The notes: generated by a model from the sequence alone, not told the origin. A stretch of 64,000 bases of DNA from Peristeroidobacter agariperforans (GCF_004138335.1 NZ_RYFW01000005.1:274697-338696), one strand, 5' to 3'; counted from the stretch's first letter, positions 26,751 to 35,198 are shown. Translations and numbers: made by a program.

Positions 26751-28642
26751 TGCTGCCCTCCTGCATTGGCCTGCGCGCGAGTTGCACGATCGTAGCTATC
26801 GGCGACCGCGTAGCGAGCCTGGCTTTCGTAGGATTCCAAGCGATCGCGACGGATGCCGAGCTCATTGATAGCGACCATCTCCAGCACCCGGCCCTGCCGC
26901 GCCATGACCAGCGTGACCTGCTGAAGCGACTCGCCGACGCGTCGTCGCAAGCGTGTGATCGGGGCGCTGTAACCGACATAGCTGTGCATCGCCGCCTGCC
27001 GAGCACGAACGAACGCCTGATACTGCGACCGCATCTTTGCGATGTCCGCATTGAGTTGTTCCAGGTGCTCGTAGGCTTCGGTCAGTCGCTCGTGGTATTG
27101 CGTGTTGAGCTGCCAGGTCAGCACGCCCTGCAAGCGCTCGAGGCGGCGTCGCTCGTGCTCAATGCTGGCCTCGGGCATGCTCTCGAGCGCTCGCTCGATC
27201 TCGTTCAGACGCTCGCGAACGATGCGCTCGTCCGCGGTCGCGAGATGGTCGGGTCTGGGCGCCGTCAACATGCCGTGCAGCCGCTTCTCGATGTTGTTGC
27301 GTTGTTCCTGACGCAAGCGGATCTGCGAGTCGAGCTCACGAAACTTCGCATCGACCTCCGGCAACAGCGGCTCGTAGTTCTTACGGCGCCGCTCGATGAT
27401 GTCTTCGAAAGCGGCAAAGCTGCGCTGCCAGGTTTCCAGCTTCTTGCGCACGTCCTCCAGGTCCAGATAGTTCTGCAGCGCCGTCTGGAAATCGTGTGAA
27501 GCCATCAGCGTTGCGAGGTAATAAGTTTCGGGGGATTCCGGCAGGCTGCGCAGACGAATGACCCAATCTTTGTCCTGGCGAATTTCCTCGCGCACCAGGG
27601 CCTTCAGGAACTTCCCTTCCCGAATGCTCCTGATCGAAGCATCGACACGCGCGCCTTCTGCGCTGAAAGTTTCCAGCGCGCGGCCATACATGAGCGCGGC
27701 CCGGCCGTTGACGTTCAATTTTCCGTACGCGTATGGCAGCGCCAGCAATGCTTCTTGTACGGCGCCATCGGTCACGTCGCGCTCGACGAGCGCAGTCCAC
27801 GGCACGATCGCTCTGTCGTACTGCTCGGCAGACATGGCCGCCCATCCCGAACGCAGCAGCGCCTGATTCGAGAACGGCCCTTCGAGTCGCACGCGATCGA
27901 AGGAGAGTTGCGCCCGCTCGAAGCGGTTCGACTCGAACAGCAGGTCGCCGAGAATCAGGTTCGACTTGTCCTTGATCGCTTTGACAGCGTCGTCCTGGGC
28001 CTGGATCTTGCCGGCCTTGTCCAGCTGTTCGAGCGCCGCGTCCGCGCGCTGATCGTGTAACAACGCGATGCCGAGGTTGTACTCGGCGAAGCCTGTCAGC
28101 CCGTCGGCACCTTGCAGCCGTTGCAGTACGTTGGCAGCATCGGCGGGACGGCCGCTGGCGAGATAAACGTTCGCGCGCAGGAACTCGACTTCATCCCGAA
28201 TGCTCTCGGGAATACGACCCTGGATGCGATCGAGCGCGTGCAACGCTTCCTCCAGTTGGTCTTTCTGGAAGTGGATGCGCGCCAGACGGAACGCCGCTTC
28301 ATTGCGGACTGCTTCATCGACGGCGCCTTCGAGCACGGCCTTGATGGCGCGGCCGGCCCGATGGTGCATCCGATAGTTGAGCTCGAAATCTCCGACCGAG
28401 AACTGCGCCTCGCCGACGTGAAAGTGCAATGAGTCGAGCTGCGGCTCGTCGAGATCACGGTACTGGCCGAGCTCGGCATCGAGTCGTTCGAGCGCCTCCA
28501 GGTACTGACCCTGGTGGGCGTAATACAGCGCCTCGCCAAAGTGCAGATCCTGGAGATCGCCGCCGGAACACGGCTGCACGGCGAGCAATGCCGTCAGACC
28601 GAGGCCGAGCGTGCTGTGGACTGCGCGAGTCATGACTCTCAC
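26747..28642 (-). CDS. Exported TPR and coiled-coil protein
   Basis: 631 aa. Signal peptide (about residues 1-26). The N-terminal half carries TPR-like repeats (HFGEALYYAHQGQYLEALERL, FRLARIHFQKDQLEEALHALD, EYNLGIALLHDQRADAALEQL). The second half (about 400-600) is Glu/Arg/Leu-rich coiled coil. Starts at GTG 28642 or ATG 28633 are both plausible; the upstream gene's TGA overlaps the GTG, so translation is coupled. It is probably a periplasmic scaffold that contacts the TPR lipoproteins next to it. Confidence 0.83.
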   Translation of the reverse strand: MRVMTRAVHSTLGLGLTALLAVQPCSGGDLQDLHFGEALYYAHQGQYLEALERLDAELGQYRDLDEPQLDSLHFHVGEAQFSVGDFELNYRMHHRAGRAIKAVLEGAVDEAVRNEAAFRLARIHFQKDQLEEALHALDRIQGRIPESIRDEVEFLRANVYLASGRPADAANVLQRLQGADGLTGFAEYNLGIALLHDQRADAALEQLDKAGKIQAQDDAVKAIKDKSNLILGDLLFESNRFERAQLSFDRVRLEGPFSNQALLRSGWAAMSAEQYDRAIVPWTALVERDVTDGAVQEALLALPYAYGKLNVNGRAALMYGRALETFSAEGARVDASIRSIREGKFLKALVREEIRQDKDWVIRLRSLPESPETYYLATLMASHDFQTALQNYLDLEDVRKKLETWQRSFAAFEDIIERRRKNYEPLLPEVDAKFRELDSQIRLRQEQRNNIEKRLHGMLTAPRPDHLATADERIVRERLNEIERALESMPEASIEHERRRLERLQGVLTWQLNTQYHERLTEAYEHLEQLNADIAKMRSQYQAFVRARQAAMHSYVGYSAPITRLRRRVGESLQQVTLVMARQGRVLEMVAINELGIRRDRLESYESQARYAVADSYDRATRAQANAGGQQ

Positions 28643-29157
28643 CAGTCCCCTACTTGGATGGCCTCGCCGCCGGCCACCGTGATGCCGACCAGCTTCGGCT
28701 CGACACCTTTGTCGAGCGTGAAGCTGTCGCTGCGCGCATAGTCCCTACCGCCATCGAGCTTGCCCATCACGGACACCTCGAGCTGATGCGCGCCGGTCGG
28801 AATGTTGCCCGTATAGATCCGCTGCACACCGCCCTTCTGCAGCGCCTCGAGCTCTTTGTAGCTGTAGATGTAGTGCGCGACGAGCTTGCCGTCGAGCTGG
28901 ATCTGTACCGAATCGAGTCGCATCGTTTCGCCCTTGGCGAGCGCCACGAACAGCGCGACATGTGTGTTCGACGGATACAGCAGCCTTTCCTCGAGACGGC
29001 GTAGCTCGGCGTCGATGCTCAGCACGTCGGATTTGATCTCTTGCACCTGCTCATCGAGGCCCTTCATTTGCGCTCGATAGCTGTCGTCGGCGGCGCCAAT
29101 CGCGGCCCAGAGGCAGCAGCAAGCGCTGAACGTCGCGGTCCAGAAAGTCTTTTGCAT
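28639..29157 (-). CDS. Exported coiled-coil protein, first large gene of the envelope-machine cluster
   Basis: 172 aa. Signal peptide about residues 1-22. A coiled coil follows (about 25-60, YRAQMKGLDEQVQEIKSDV onward). A beta-rich C-terminal domain (about 65-172) contains VALFVALAKGETMRLDSVQI and GNIPTGAHQLEVSVMGKL, reminiscent of small Ig-like or PEGA-like domains. I know of no defined function. Its end overlaps the next TPR gene. It sits about 330 nt downstream of riboswitch copy 2. Confidence 0.78.
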   Translation of the reverse strand: MQKTFWTATFSACCCLWAAIGAADDSYRAQMKGLDEQVQEIKSDVLSIDAELRRLEERLLYPSNTHVALFVALAKGETMRLDSVQIQLDGKLVAHYIYSYKELEALQKGGVQRIYTGNIPTGAHQLEVSVMGKLDGGRDYARSDSFTLDKGVEPKLVGITVAGGEAIQVGDW

Positions 29158-29210
29158 GGGGTTTCGCCTGATAGGGGCGGATTAAGTCAATGAACCAGGA
29201 CGGTCCGGCT

Positions 29211-29420
29211 CTAGTGAGACACGCGAGCCCGCATGGTGCTCAGGCACGCGCGAGAGCGTGGCGCGGAAGCGCTCGCTGGGCACGAGGCAGGCGAGACAGC
29301 CGCTTTGGAAAAGCTCAGCGAAGAGAGAATGGTGCAAGTGAACGCAGACAGGGCGCCGCGCATATCGCGCGAGGACGGCAAGGCCGCACCCGCGTTCGCG
29401 ATCGATATCCATCGAGTCAT
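29211..29420 (-). CDS. Possible short leader ORF between riboswitch copy 2 and the machine genes
   Basis: 69 codons from an ATG at 29420 with a strong Shine-Dalgarno, GGAGG 7 nt upstream, ending at TAG 29213-29211. It lies about 65 nt after the aptamer, the same distance as the DUF11 start from copy 1. The predicted peptide is Ser/Ala/Arg-rich with no recognisable domain, so it may be a leader peptide, a degraded gene, or non-coding. The good ribosome site is the main support. Confidence 0.35.
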   Translation of the reverse strand: MTRWISIANAGAALPSSRDMRGALSAFTCTILSSLSFSKAAVSPASCPASASAPRSRACLSTMRARVSH

Positions 29421-29484
29421 GAGCCACCTCCATTCAACCTTGGGCACGCACACGCGTGGGTTCGAGGCAGCCCGATTGCATCGG

Positions 29485-29584
29485 ACGTCGACTCCGGCGG
29501 TCCCGCTGTCATGGAGCGCGCGAGGCGCTCTTTAGACCGGTGACTTTGCGTCGCCATCTTTCGATGGCTTTGCCCTTGACGTAA
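29485..29584 (-). ncRNA. Cyclic di-GMP-I (GEMM) riboswitch, copy 2, heading the envelope-machine cluster
   Basis: Same core as copy 1: AAGGGCAAAGCC, a GAAA-tetraloop stem (29568-29553), GACGCAAAG, CCGGUCUAAAG, a P2 stem (29530-29514) and GACAGCGGGACCGCCGG. Compared with copy 1, the tetraloop stem changes C-G to U-A on both strands, and P2 is shortened on both strands. This covariation supports RNA structure rather than simple sequence repetition. ACGUC at the 5' side can close with GACGU at the 3' side. The position matching Vc2 G20 is G, favouring c-di-GMP. Confidence 0.92.
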
Positions 29585-29834
29585 TTCGCCGGCGAACTTT
29601 GCTTGCCGAGGGAACGAATGGATGTGACACGAGTCTAACAATGCGAGAAAAATGTGACGCACTTCTCACTTTTCCGTGGGCACATTTAGTTCAACACGAA
29701 CGGCCTTCTTGGAAGGTTTCATCTCACGACGATCTTTTGTTGACTCGGCAACCCGAGGACCGAGTCGCGAAGCAGCGGCTTTAACAATAATGATGGAAGG
29801 CTCTTGGAACGCGCTCACGATGGCGCGCTCGCCC
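29585..29834. other. Spacer between riboswitch copy 2 and the kinase-phosphatase gene
   Basis: About 250 bp with no gene. It must hold the promoter of the riboswitch transcript (minus strand). I see only weak sigma-70-like boxes near 29625-29660 and an imperfect inverted repeat AAGTGA...GTCACATTT around 29650-29675. I could not assign a promoter firmly. Confidence 0.4.
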
Positions 29835-31565
29835 TCATCGCCGCGCGAGCAGCACTATGATGATGACGATCAGGATCGCCGTGATCGTCTTCCAGAACAT
29901 CACCGGGTGACGCTCCAGCAGCGGCGGCCGGGTTCTTCGCAGATGGGCGTCGTTGGGATGGCTCAGGTCGTACACGAACTCGGACAGCTCTTGATAGCGC
30001 CTGTCCGGATCCGGATGCGTGGCTCTCTTCAGGGTCTCGTCGATCCACGCCGGAAGGTCGCGCTCGTCATCCAGCAGCGATCGGTACACCAGGCGTCGTT
30101 GCGCGGCCTTGGTGGTTGCCTTGGCAACCTCAGTGCCGAATGGCAAGCGTCCCGTCAGCATTTGATAAGTGATGACGCCCAGCGAAAACAAATCCGAGCG
30201 TGACGTGCCGGCGTCTCCTAGAAAATATTCCGGCGCCGTGTATTGAGCGGTGCCCGCCGGCAGATTCTGCACCGACGCGGCACTCTCGACGATTCCAGCA
30301 ACGCGGGTGGATCCAAAGTCCATGATCTTCACGGTGCCAGTGGCATCGATCATGATATTTTCCGGCCGCAGGTCCTGATGCAGCATTTCCAGCCGATGGA
30401 ACGCCTGCAAACCCCTGGCGATCTGCTCGACGATGCCTCGCACCGTGCTCAGCTGAGGCTTCGGATTGTCGATCATCCATTGCGTCAGCGTCTGACCATC
30501 GATGAACTCGGTGACCGTGTAGAGATAGTTGCGCTTGCGCGTTGGCGCGCAGGCCCGGACGACGTGTGGGCTGTCGATTCGACGTGCGATCCAGTCCTCG
30601 AGAAGAAATCGTTCCAAATAGGTTGGATCGCCGCTTAGATCCACCGATGGCGTCTTGATGACCACGGCCGGTGCCTCAGGCTCGGTAACATCCGTCGCAA
30701 GGTACACGTGACTGCGGCTGCTGATCCGGATATCGCGGATGATTCTATAACCGTCGAACTCCATCCTCGGCGCAAGCTCCGGCGGTAGCGGCAACTCGCT
30801 GAGCTGGTGATGAAGTTCGCCCGCTTCAGCCTGCGGGACTGCATCGATGCGCACCAGTTGAATGGTCAGATTGTCATCGCTGCCCTGCTCCAGCGCCTCG
30901 CTGACAATGGATTTCGCCACTATCTCGAGGTCCGCAGCGGGCTCGCACAGAGCATCGATGATGAATTTCGGATCGACGTGCTCGTGAATGCCATCCGTGG
31001 CCAGAATGAAAACGTCGCCCCGCTCCGCGTTCGCCGCCGAATAGTCGATCTCGAGCTGTGGATTCACACCCAAGGCGCGCCCGAGATAGCTCTTCTCGCG
31101 AGAGATCCAGAGACGATGATCCTGGGTGAGCTGCTCGAGCGATCGATCCCGCAGTCGATAGATTCTGGAATCGCCGACGTGAAAGATGTGGGCCGTCGTG
31201 GACTTGATGACCAGTGCGCTCAGTGTGCAAACGTAGCCGCGGTCCTGGTCGTAACGATACTGGCTCTGACGCGTCTGCGCGTAGAGCCAGGAATTGATCG
31301 CCATCAACACGCGCTGCGCGGACTGACGGACCGACCAGGCCGGTGAGGTGCAGTAGTAATCCTCCAGGAAGCCTTTCACGGTCGCCTCGCTGGCGATCTG
31401 ACTGACATTGCTGCTGCTGACGCCGTCGGCTAATGCGACGGCGATGCCTTTGGCGGTCAGTTGCGGCTCGTCGGGAATGCACGCGCCGTGAAAGTCCTGG
31501 TTGATCTCCTTTCGGCCCGAGTCGGAATGCTGCCCTAAAGAGATCTGCAATCGAGCGGGCAGCAT
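29835..31565 (-). CDS. PP2C phosphatase - Ser/Thr protein kinase fusion, membrane-tethered
   Basis: 576 aa. The N-terminal PP2C phosphatase (about 5-245) has its metal-site motifs: NQD, ADGVSSSN, VGDSRIYR and LATDGIHEH. The protein kinase domain (about 265-535) has the Lys in AVVIKTPS, the catalytic loop LHQDLRPENIM (HQD instead of HRD), DFGSTR and a SDLFSLGVITYQML segment. The last ~20 residues are one membrane helix, so the enzyme faces the cytoplasm. It starts 9 bp after the nitrite transporter. Kinase-phosphatase fusions beside nitrate/nitrite assimilation genes are known in pseudomonads, so a role in nitrogen control is likely but inferred. Confidence 0.92.
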   Translation of the reverse strand: MLPARLQISLGQHSDSGRKEINQDFHGACIPDEPQLTAKGIAVALADGVSSSNVSQIASEATVKGFLEDYYCTSPAWSVRQSAQRVLMAINSWLYAQTRQSQYRYDQDRGYVCTLSALVIKSTTAHIFHVGDSRIYRLRDRSLEQLTQDHRLWISREKSYLGRALGVNPQLEIDYSAANAERGDVFILATDGIHEHVDPKFIIDALCEPAADLEIVAKSIVSEALEQGSDDNLTIQLVRIDAVPQAEAGELHHQLSELPLPPELAPRMEFDGYRIIRDIRISSRSHVYLATDVTEPEAPAVVIKTPSVDLSGDPTYLERFLLEDWIARRIDSPHVVRACAPTRKRNYLYTVTEFIDGQTLTQWMIDNPKPQLSTVRGIVEQIARGLQAFHRLEMLHQDLRPENIMIDATGTVKIMDFGSTRVAGIVESAASVQNLPAGTAQYTAPEYFLGDAGTSRSDLFSLGVITYQMLTGRLPFGTEVAKATTKAAQRRLVYRSLLDDERDLPAWIDETLKRATHPDPDRRYQELSEFVYDLSHPNDAHLRRTRPPLLERHPVMFWKTITAILIVIIIVLLARR

Positions 31566-31574
31566 CAGGTCCGA

Positions 31575-32399
31575 TTACGCGGCACGCGGGAACGCCTGCT
31601 TCTTCGGCGCCGTGCGCAAGTGCGTCGAATACAGCGTCAGTCCAGTGAACGACAAGCCGCCGACGAGGTTGCCGATGACCGTCGGGATCTCATTCCAGAT
31701 GATGTAATCCATCACCGAGAAATTGCCGCCCATGATCAGCGCGGACGGGAACAGAAACATGTTCACCACGGAATGCTCGAATGTCATGGCGAAGAACACC
31801 ATGATGGGCATCCACATGGCGATCACCTTGCCGCCGACCGAGGTTGAAATCATGGCGCCCACCACACCGGTGGAGACCATCCAGTTGCACAGCACGCCAC
31901 GAACGAACAGCGTGAGCATGCCCGCCGCGCCATATTCCTTATAACCGAGCGTGCGCGACTCGCCGATGCCGGCGATGACCTTGCCAACTGCATTCGGCTC
32001 GGTAGAGAAGCCGAAGGTAAAAACGATCGCCATCATGATCGCGACCGTGACCGCGCCGGCCAGGTTGCCGGTGAATACCAATCCCCAGTTCTTGAGCACG
32101 CCGACCAGCGTTACGCCCGGACGCTTGTCGATCAATGCAAGTGGCGACAGCACGAACACGCCTGTCAGCAGATCGAAGCCGAGCAGGTAAAGCATGCAGA
32201 AGCCGACAGGAAACAAAATCGCACCGATGATCGGGTAGCCGGTCTGCTGAGTGACCGCCACTGCGAACACCGCTGCCAATGCGAGAATGGCGCCGGCCAT
32301 ATAGGCGCGGATCAAGGTATCTCGCGTGGACATGAATACTTTCGATTCGCCCGCATCGACCATCTTGGTCACGAATTCCGACGGTGCCAGATAAGACAT
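31575..32399 (-). CDS. Formate/nitrite transporter family protein
   Basis: 274 aa with six predicted membrane helices and the FNT signatures: MAGAILALAAVFAVAV in helix 1, FPVGFCMLYLLGFDLLTGVF in helix 2, LKNWGLVFTGNLAGAV, LCNWMVSTGV and FEHSVVNMF. FNT pentamers pass formate, nitrite or hydrosulfide. A partner kinase-phosphatase and a sigma-54/NtrC-type promoter upstream point to nitrite import for nitrogen assimilation rather than formate export. No nitrite reductase gene is in the window. The leader from the promoter to the ATG is about 165 nt. Confidence 0.9.
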   Translation of the reverse strand: MSYLAPSEFVTKMVDAGESKVFMSTRDTLIRAYMAGAILALAAVFAVAVTQQTGYPIIGAILFPVGFCMLYLLGFDLLTGVFVLSPLALIDKRPGVTLVGVLKNWGLVFTGNLAGAVTVAIMMAIVFTFGFSTEPNAVGKVIAGIGESRTLGYKEYGAAGMLTLFVRGVLCNWMVSTGVVGAMISTSVGGKVIAMWMPIMVFFAMTFEHSVVNMFLFPSALIMGGNFSVMDYIIWNEIPTVIGNLVGGLSFTGLTLYSTHLRTAPKKQAFPRAA

Positions 32400-32576
32400 T
32401 GTTCTATTGCCTCTTGAATGTGAGCACTACCCGCTCGGAACCGGGCCGATTCGGGCATGAAGCTTCAATGGAATCTCGAGCGCGTAGTGGACCGCGCGAG
32501 TGTTCAGCGGGAAGGAGAGTTGCCCGCTATGGCAGCAGTGCCTTGCCGACCCGTCGTTGGATCAACAAGCCTGTGC

Positions 32577-32592
32577 AGCAAGAGCTATGCCA
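32577..32592 (-). promoter_or_regulatory. Sigma-54 promoter of the nitrite transporter operon
   Basis: Minus strand TGGCAT-AGCTC-TTGCT matches the -24/-12 consensus TGGCAC-N5-TTGCW with one mismatch and correct spacing. Transcription would start about 12 nt downstream, giving a leader of about 165 nt before the ATG at 32399. Confidence 0.75.
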
Positions 32593-32632
32593 GGGACTGG
32601 AGGCGGTTTTGCGGGCAAAAGCAGGGGGACGA

Positions 32633-32649
32633 TGCGCCGTTACGGTGCA
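32633..32649 (-). promoter_or_regulatory. NtrC-like binding site
   Basis: Minus strand TGCACC-GTAAC-GGCGCA differs by one base from the NtrC dyad TGCACC-N5-GGTGCA. It lies about 40 bp upstream of the -24 element, closer than typical enhancers but consistent with nitrogen-limitation control of the transporter. Confidence 0.55.
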
Positions 32650-32710
32650 GCGGATGCAGGCATCTGCCCTCTTGGAGAGCCTGAGATTTCGCAAAAGGGT
32701 TGCCGCGGTC

Positions 32711-32854
32711 TTAGAGCGCCGCCGCCGCGACCACCCTACTCCCGTGCTCAGCGGACGCAGGGTCCGGAGTGGCGAGGTTCATCACGGCTCCGGCGACGAT
32801 GGCCGTCGCCGTGAGGGCACGGAAACCGGAACGGAGCGGATGCTTGGCGAACAT
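32711..32854 (-). CDS. Possible small exported peptide
   Basis: 47 codons from the ATG at 32854. The peptide has a basic start (MFAKHPLRSGFR) and a hydrophobic stretch (ALTATAIVAGAVMNLA) followed by a possible cleavage site near PASAEHG. The ribosome site is weak and there is no homology I recognise. The rest of 32400-33063 holds only the sigma-54 region and the LysE promoter. Confidence 0.3.
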   Translation of the reverse strand: MFAKHPLRSGFRALTATAIVAGAVMNLATPDPASAEHGSRVVAAAAL

Positions 32855-33063
32855 GTGCAATCCAAATAGATCCGACGAGACGTGAGCCAAGACTAACCGG
32901 GTGGCGAGCGAGGCTCTAATCGATTCTGTCCCCGGCAACGATTGATACCTCCTATGTGGGAGCACAGTGAGACGCCCGCTGATGCGATACAGCTCGCGAA
33001 TTCGCGTGCAGCTCTCGGGTCATCGTAAGATGCCGGTCATTCTCCGGCTCGAAGGACTCGCCG

Positions 33064-33696
33064 ATGCCCACGCTGACCAATCATCTCCAGTTCGCGCTCG
33101 TTGCGCTCGCCATGGTGCTCACACCGGGTCCGAACATGATTTATCTGGTCTCACGCGCGATTTGTCAGGGACGGATGGCGGGACTGATCTCGTTGGGTGG
33201 CATCGCGCTGGGCTTCATGGTTTATCTGCTCTGCGCTGCGGCAGGCATTACTGCGATCTTCCTATCGGTGCCGCTTGCGTACGATGCGCTTCGCATCGCC
33301 GGCGCGATCTATTTGCTCCATCTGGCGTGGCAAGCCGTGAAGCCGGGCGGTCGGTCGCCGTTTCAGGTGCGGGATCTGCCGGAAGACAGCCCGCGTCGCT
33401 TGTTCGGTATGGGCCTCTTCACCAGTCTGCTGAACCCGAAGATCGCAATCCTGTATGTTTCCTTGCTGCCCCAGTTCATCCAGCCCGAACATGGCAGCGT
33501 GTGGGTTCAGTCGCTGGTGCTCGGGCTGACGCAGATCACGATCAGTGTGAGCGTCAACGCACTGATCGTTTTCATGGCGGGCAGCGTCGCCCTGTTCCTT
33601 GCTTCGCGGCCGTCATGGCAGGTGATCCAGCGGTGGCTGATGGGCACGGTGCTGGCCGGGCTCGCCGTGAGAATGGCCGTCGAATCGCGACGCTAG
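33064..33696 (+). CDS. LysE/RhtB family amino-acid exporter
   Basis: 210 aa inner-membrane protein with about six helices. It begins with the family segment LTPGPNMIYLVSRAICQGRMAG in its first helix-loop and has the later GLFTSLLNPKIAILYVSLLPQF motif. Members export amino acids or homoserine lactone; the substrate is not readable. The ATG has GAAGGA about 7 nt upstream. Its 3' end overlaps the convergent HTTM-like gene by 4 bp. Confidence 0.92.
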   Translation: MPTLTNHLQFALVALAMVLTPGPNMIYLVSRAICQGRMAGLISLGGIALGFMVYLLCAAAGITAIFLSVPLAYDALRIAGAIYLLHLAWQAVKPGGRSPFQVRDLPEDSPRRLFGMGLFTSLLNPKIAILYVSLLPQFIQPEHGSVWVQSLVLGLTQITISVSVNALIVFMAGSVALFLASRPSWQVIQRWLMGTVLAGLAVRMAVESRR

Positions 33697-35198
33697 TGCG
33701 TGCACACCTTCGGGCGCGCAAAGTCCACGTGCTTGAAGATGAGTAGCTTGCGCTCCCAGAGGTTCGCGTGAGTGAAGGCGCCCAGTGACTGAGCGGTCGC
33801 TCTCTCGTAGCGAACGCCGTTCAGTTCGTAAGTGACCCAGTGCTGGGGCTTCTTTCTGAGGCGTTCCTTGAGCGAGAACATTACCAGGCCCTGGTTGCGG
33901 TCGGCGAAATGTTGAAGGTCGGGGTCCGAGGACGCCTTGATCATCGCGACCTCGCTCTGATACGGAAACAGCGCCAGCGGCTGCGTGATCACCAGATGAT
34001 TCGACACACCCGCTTCCGTGTGCAGATTGCTGAACATGGCGATGGACGCCTCGGTGCGCAGCCCAAGGTAAGGCGCCGTGCACACGATGAATAGCGTTGC
34101 CGGCACCGCATACAGCCACATCGGCCGCCGCGGCCCGACCGTTCCACGCCATGGCAGGTGATTGATCGCCGCATCCGCCAGCAGCAGCATCGTGACGCCG
34201 CCGTAGACGACCCACATCAGCACCCACACAGACTGGTAAACGTGCGAGAGCGGAATGCTCGCCTGACGGCTGAACACCGAAAGAACACCGACCAGCGCCA
34301 CTGCCCCGCCGATCACGATTCCAAACGGCAACGCCTGGCCCAACATGCCGAAGCGCTCGCGCAATAGCCGGAACAATCGCGCGCAGTTGTCGTAGAACCG
34401 TTCGCTGACCTCTCGCGGCACCGACAGGATATACAGCGCCAGCACGAGGCTCGAGAAATCCATGTACCACGAGTACACGGAGATCGGGATCACGAAATGA
34501 AACATCAGCGCCAGCAACAGGCCGACTGCGAACCAACGTTTCCAATACAGCGAGACGATGGCGATTGCCTCGACGATGAACGTGCTCCAGATCGCGAGAT
34601 GCTTGCCCGCGAGGCTGTTCTGCAAGCCGAAGCCATCGGCCAGCGGCATATACAACGCCACGGCGCAGCTGACCCGTGGGTCGAGAAAGTCCGTGTTGAT
34701 CTTGTGGAAGATGCCGTAGAAGTACATGACGGCCAGCAGCGCCCGCGCCACCACCCGCATGTTCTCGTAAATGTTCTCTCGCATCTGCGCAGAGTTGCCG
34801 TAGCGCAGGACGGCGTGTGCACAGATCGCGAGAATGCCTGCGTTCATGAACGCGGCGATCATTTTGTTGTTGCCCGCGACGGGCATGGCCATGGCGTAGC
34901 GCGTTGCCATCACGCCCGCCAGCAGCACCAGCAGCGGAGTCCAGCGCGGACGCCAGATCAACAGGAGTGCGACGGAGATTGCTGCCCAGCTCATCAGCCC
35001 AAGCAACGGGCCGTCGCGGAACAGCAGCATGGTGCGATCGCCGGCCAGGCTGAAAATAGCTGCGGCGGCCCACACGGGCGAAAACGCAATCAGGCCATCG
35101 GCAGAGACCCGTTCTGTCGCTCGACTCATCGATGGGCGCAAAAGGCGCCAGACGCTGTACCAGAACCGGTCAACGGAACGATCCGCGTGAGCGCTCAT
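33693..35198 (-). CDS. HTTM-like multipass membrane protein
   Basis: 501 aa with about ten predicted membrane helices and a soluble C-terminal tail (about 400-501). The segment MYFYGIFHKINTDFLDP, plus YWKRWFAVGLLLALMFHFVIP further on, recalls the HTTM family (horizontally transferred transmembrane domain, related to vitamin K-dependent gamma-carboxylase). It is divergent from a DCC-family thiol-disulfide gene; HTTM and DCC proteins often occur together or fused, which supports the call. Function unknown. The Shine-Dalgarno AAGGAG lies almost against the ATG at 35198, so the true start may be slightly further in. Confidence 0.7.
   Translation of the reverse strand: MSAHADRSVDRFWYSVWRLLRPSMSRATERVSADGLIAFSPVWAAAAIFSLAGDRTMLLFRDGPLLGLMSWAAISVALLLIWRPRWTPLLVLLAGVMATRYAMAMPVAGNNKMIAAFMNAGILAICAHAVLRYGNSAQMRENIYENMRVVARALLAVMYFYGIFHKINTDFLDPRVSCAVALYMPLADGFGLQNSLAGKHLAIWSTFIVEAIAIVSLYWKRWFAVGLLLALMFHFVIPISVYSWYMDFSSLVLALYILSVPREVSERFYDNCARLFRLLRERFGMLGQALPFGIVIGGAVALVGVLSVFSRQASIPLSHVYQSVWVLMWVVYGGVTMLLLADAAINHLPWRGTVGPRRPMWLYAVPATLFIVCTAPYLGLRTEASIAMFSNLHTEAGVSNHLVITQPLALFPYQSEVAMIKASSDPDLQHFADRNQGLVMFSLKERLRKKPQHWVTYELNGVRYERATAQSLGAFTHANLWERKLLIFKHVDFARPKVCTH

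Noticed and set aside
23697..26795. Two long plus-strand frames opposite the large TPR gene
   Set aside because: Both mirror the TPR lipoprotein reading frame; composition is low-complexity and no domain is recognisable.
29645..29680. CRP/Clp-like inverted repeat upstream of riboswitch copy 2
   Set aside because: GTGA and TCAC are separated by 8 rather than 6 bases, so it does not fit the consensus.
32384..32869. 161-codon plus-strand frame over the nitrite transporter leader
   Set aside because: It covers the sigma-54 promoter and leader, and has no ribosome site or family resemblance.
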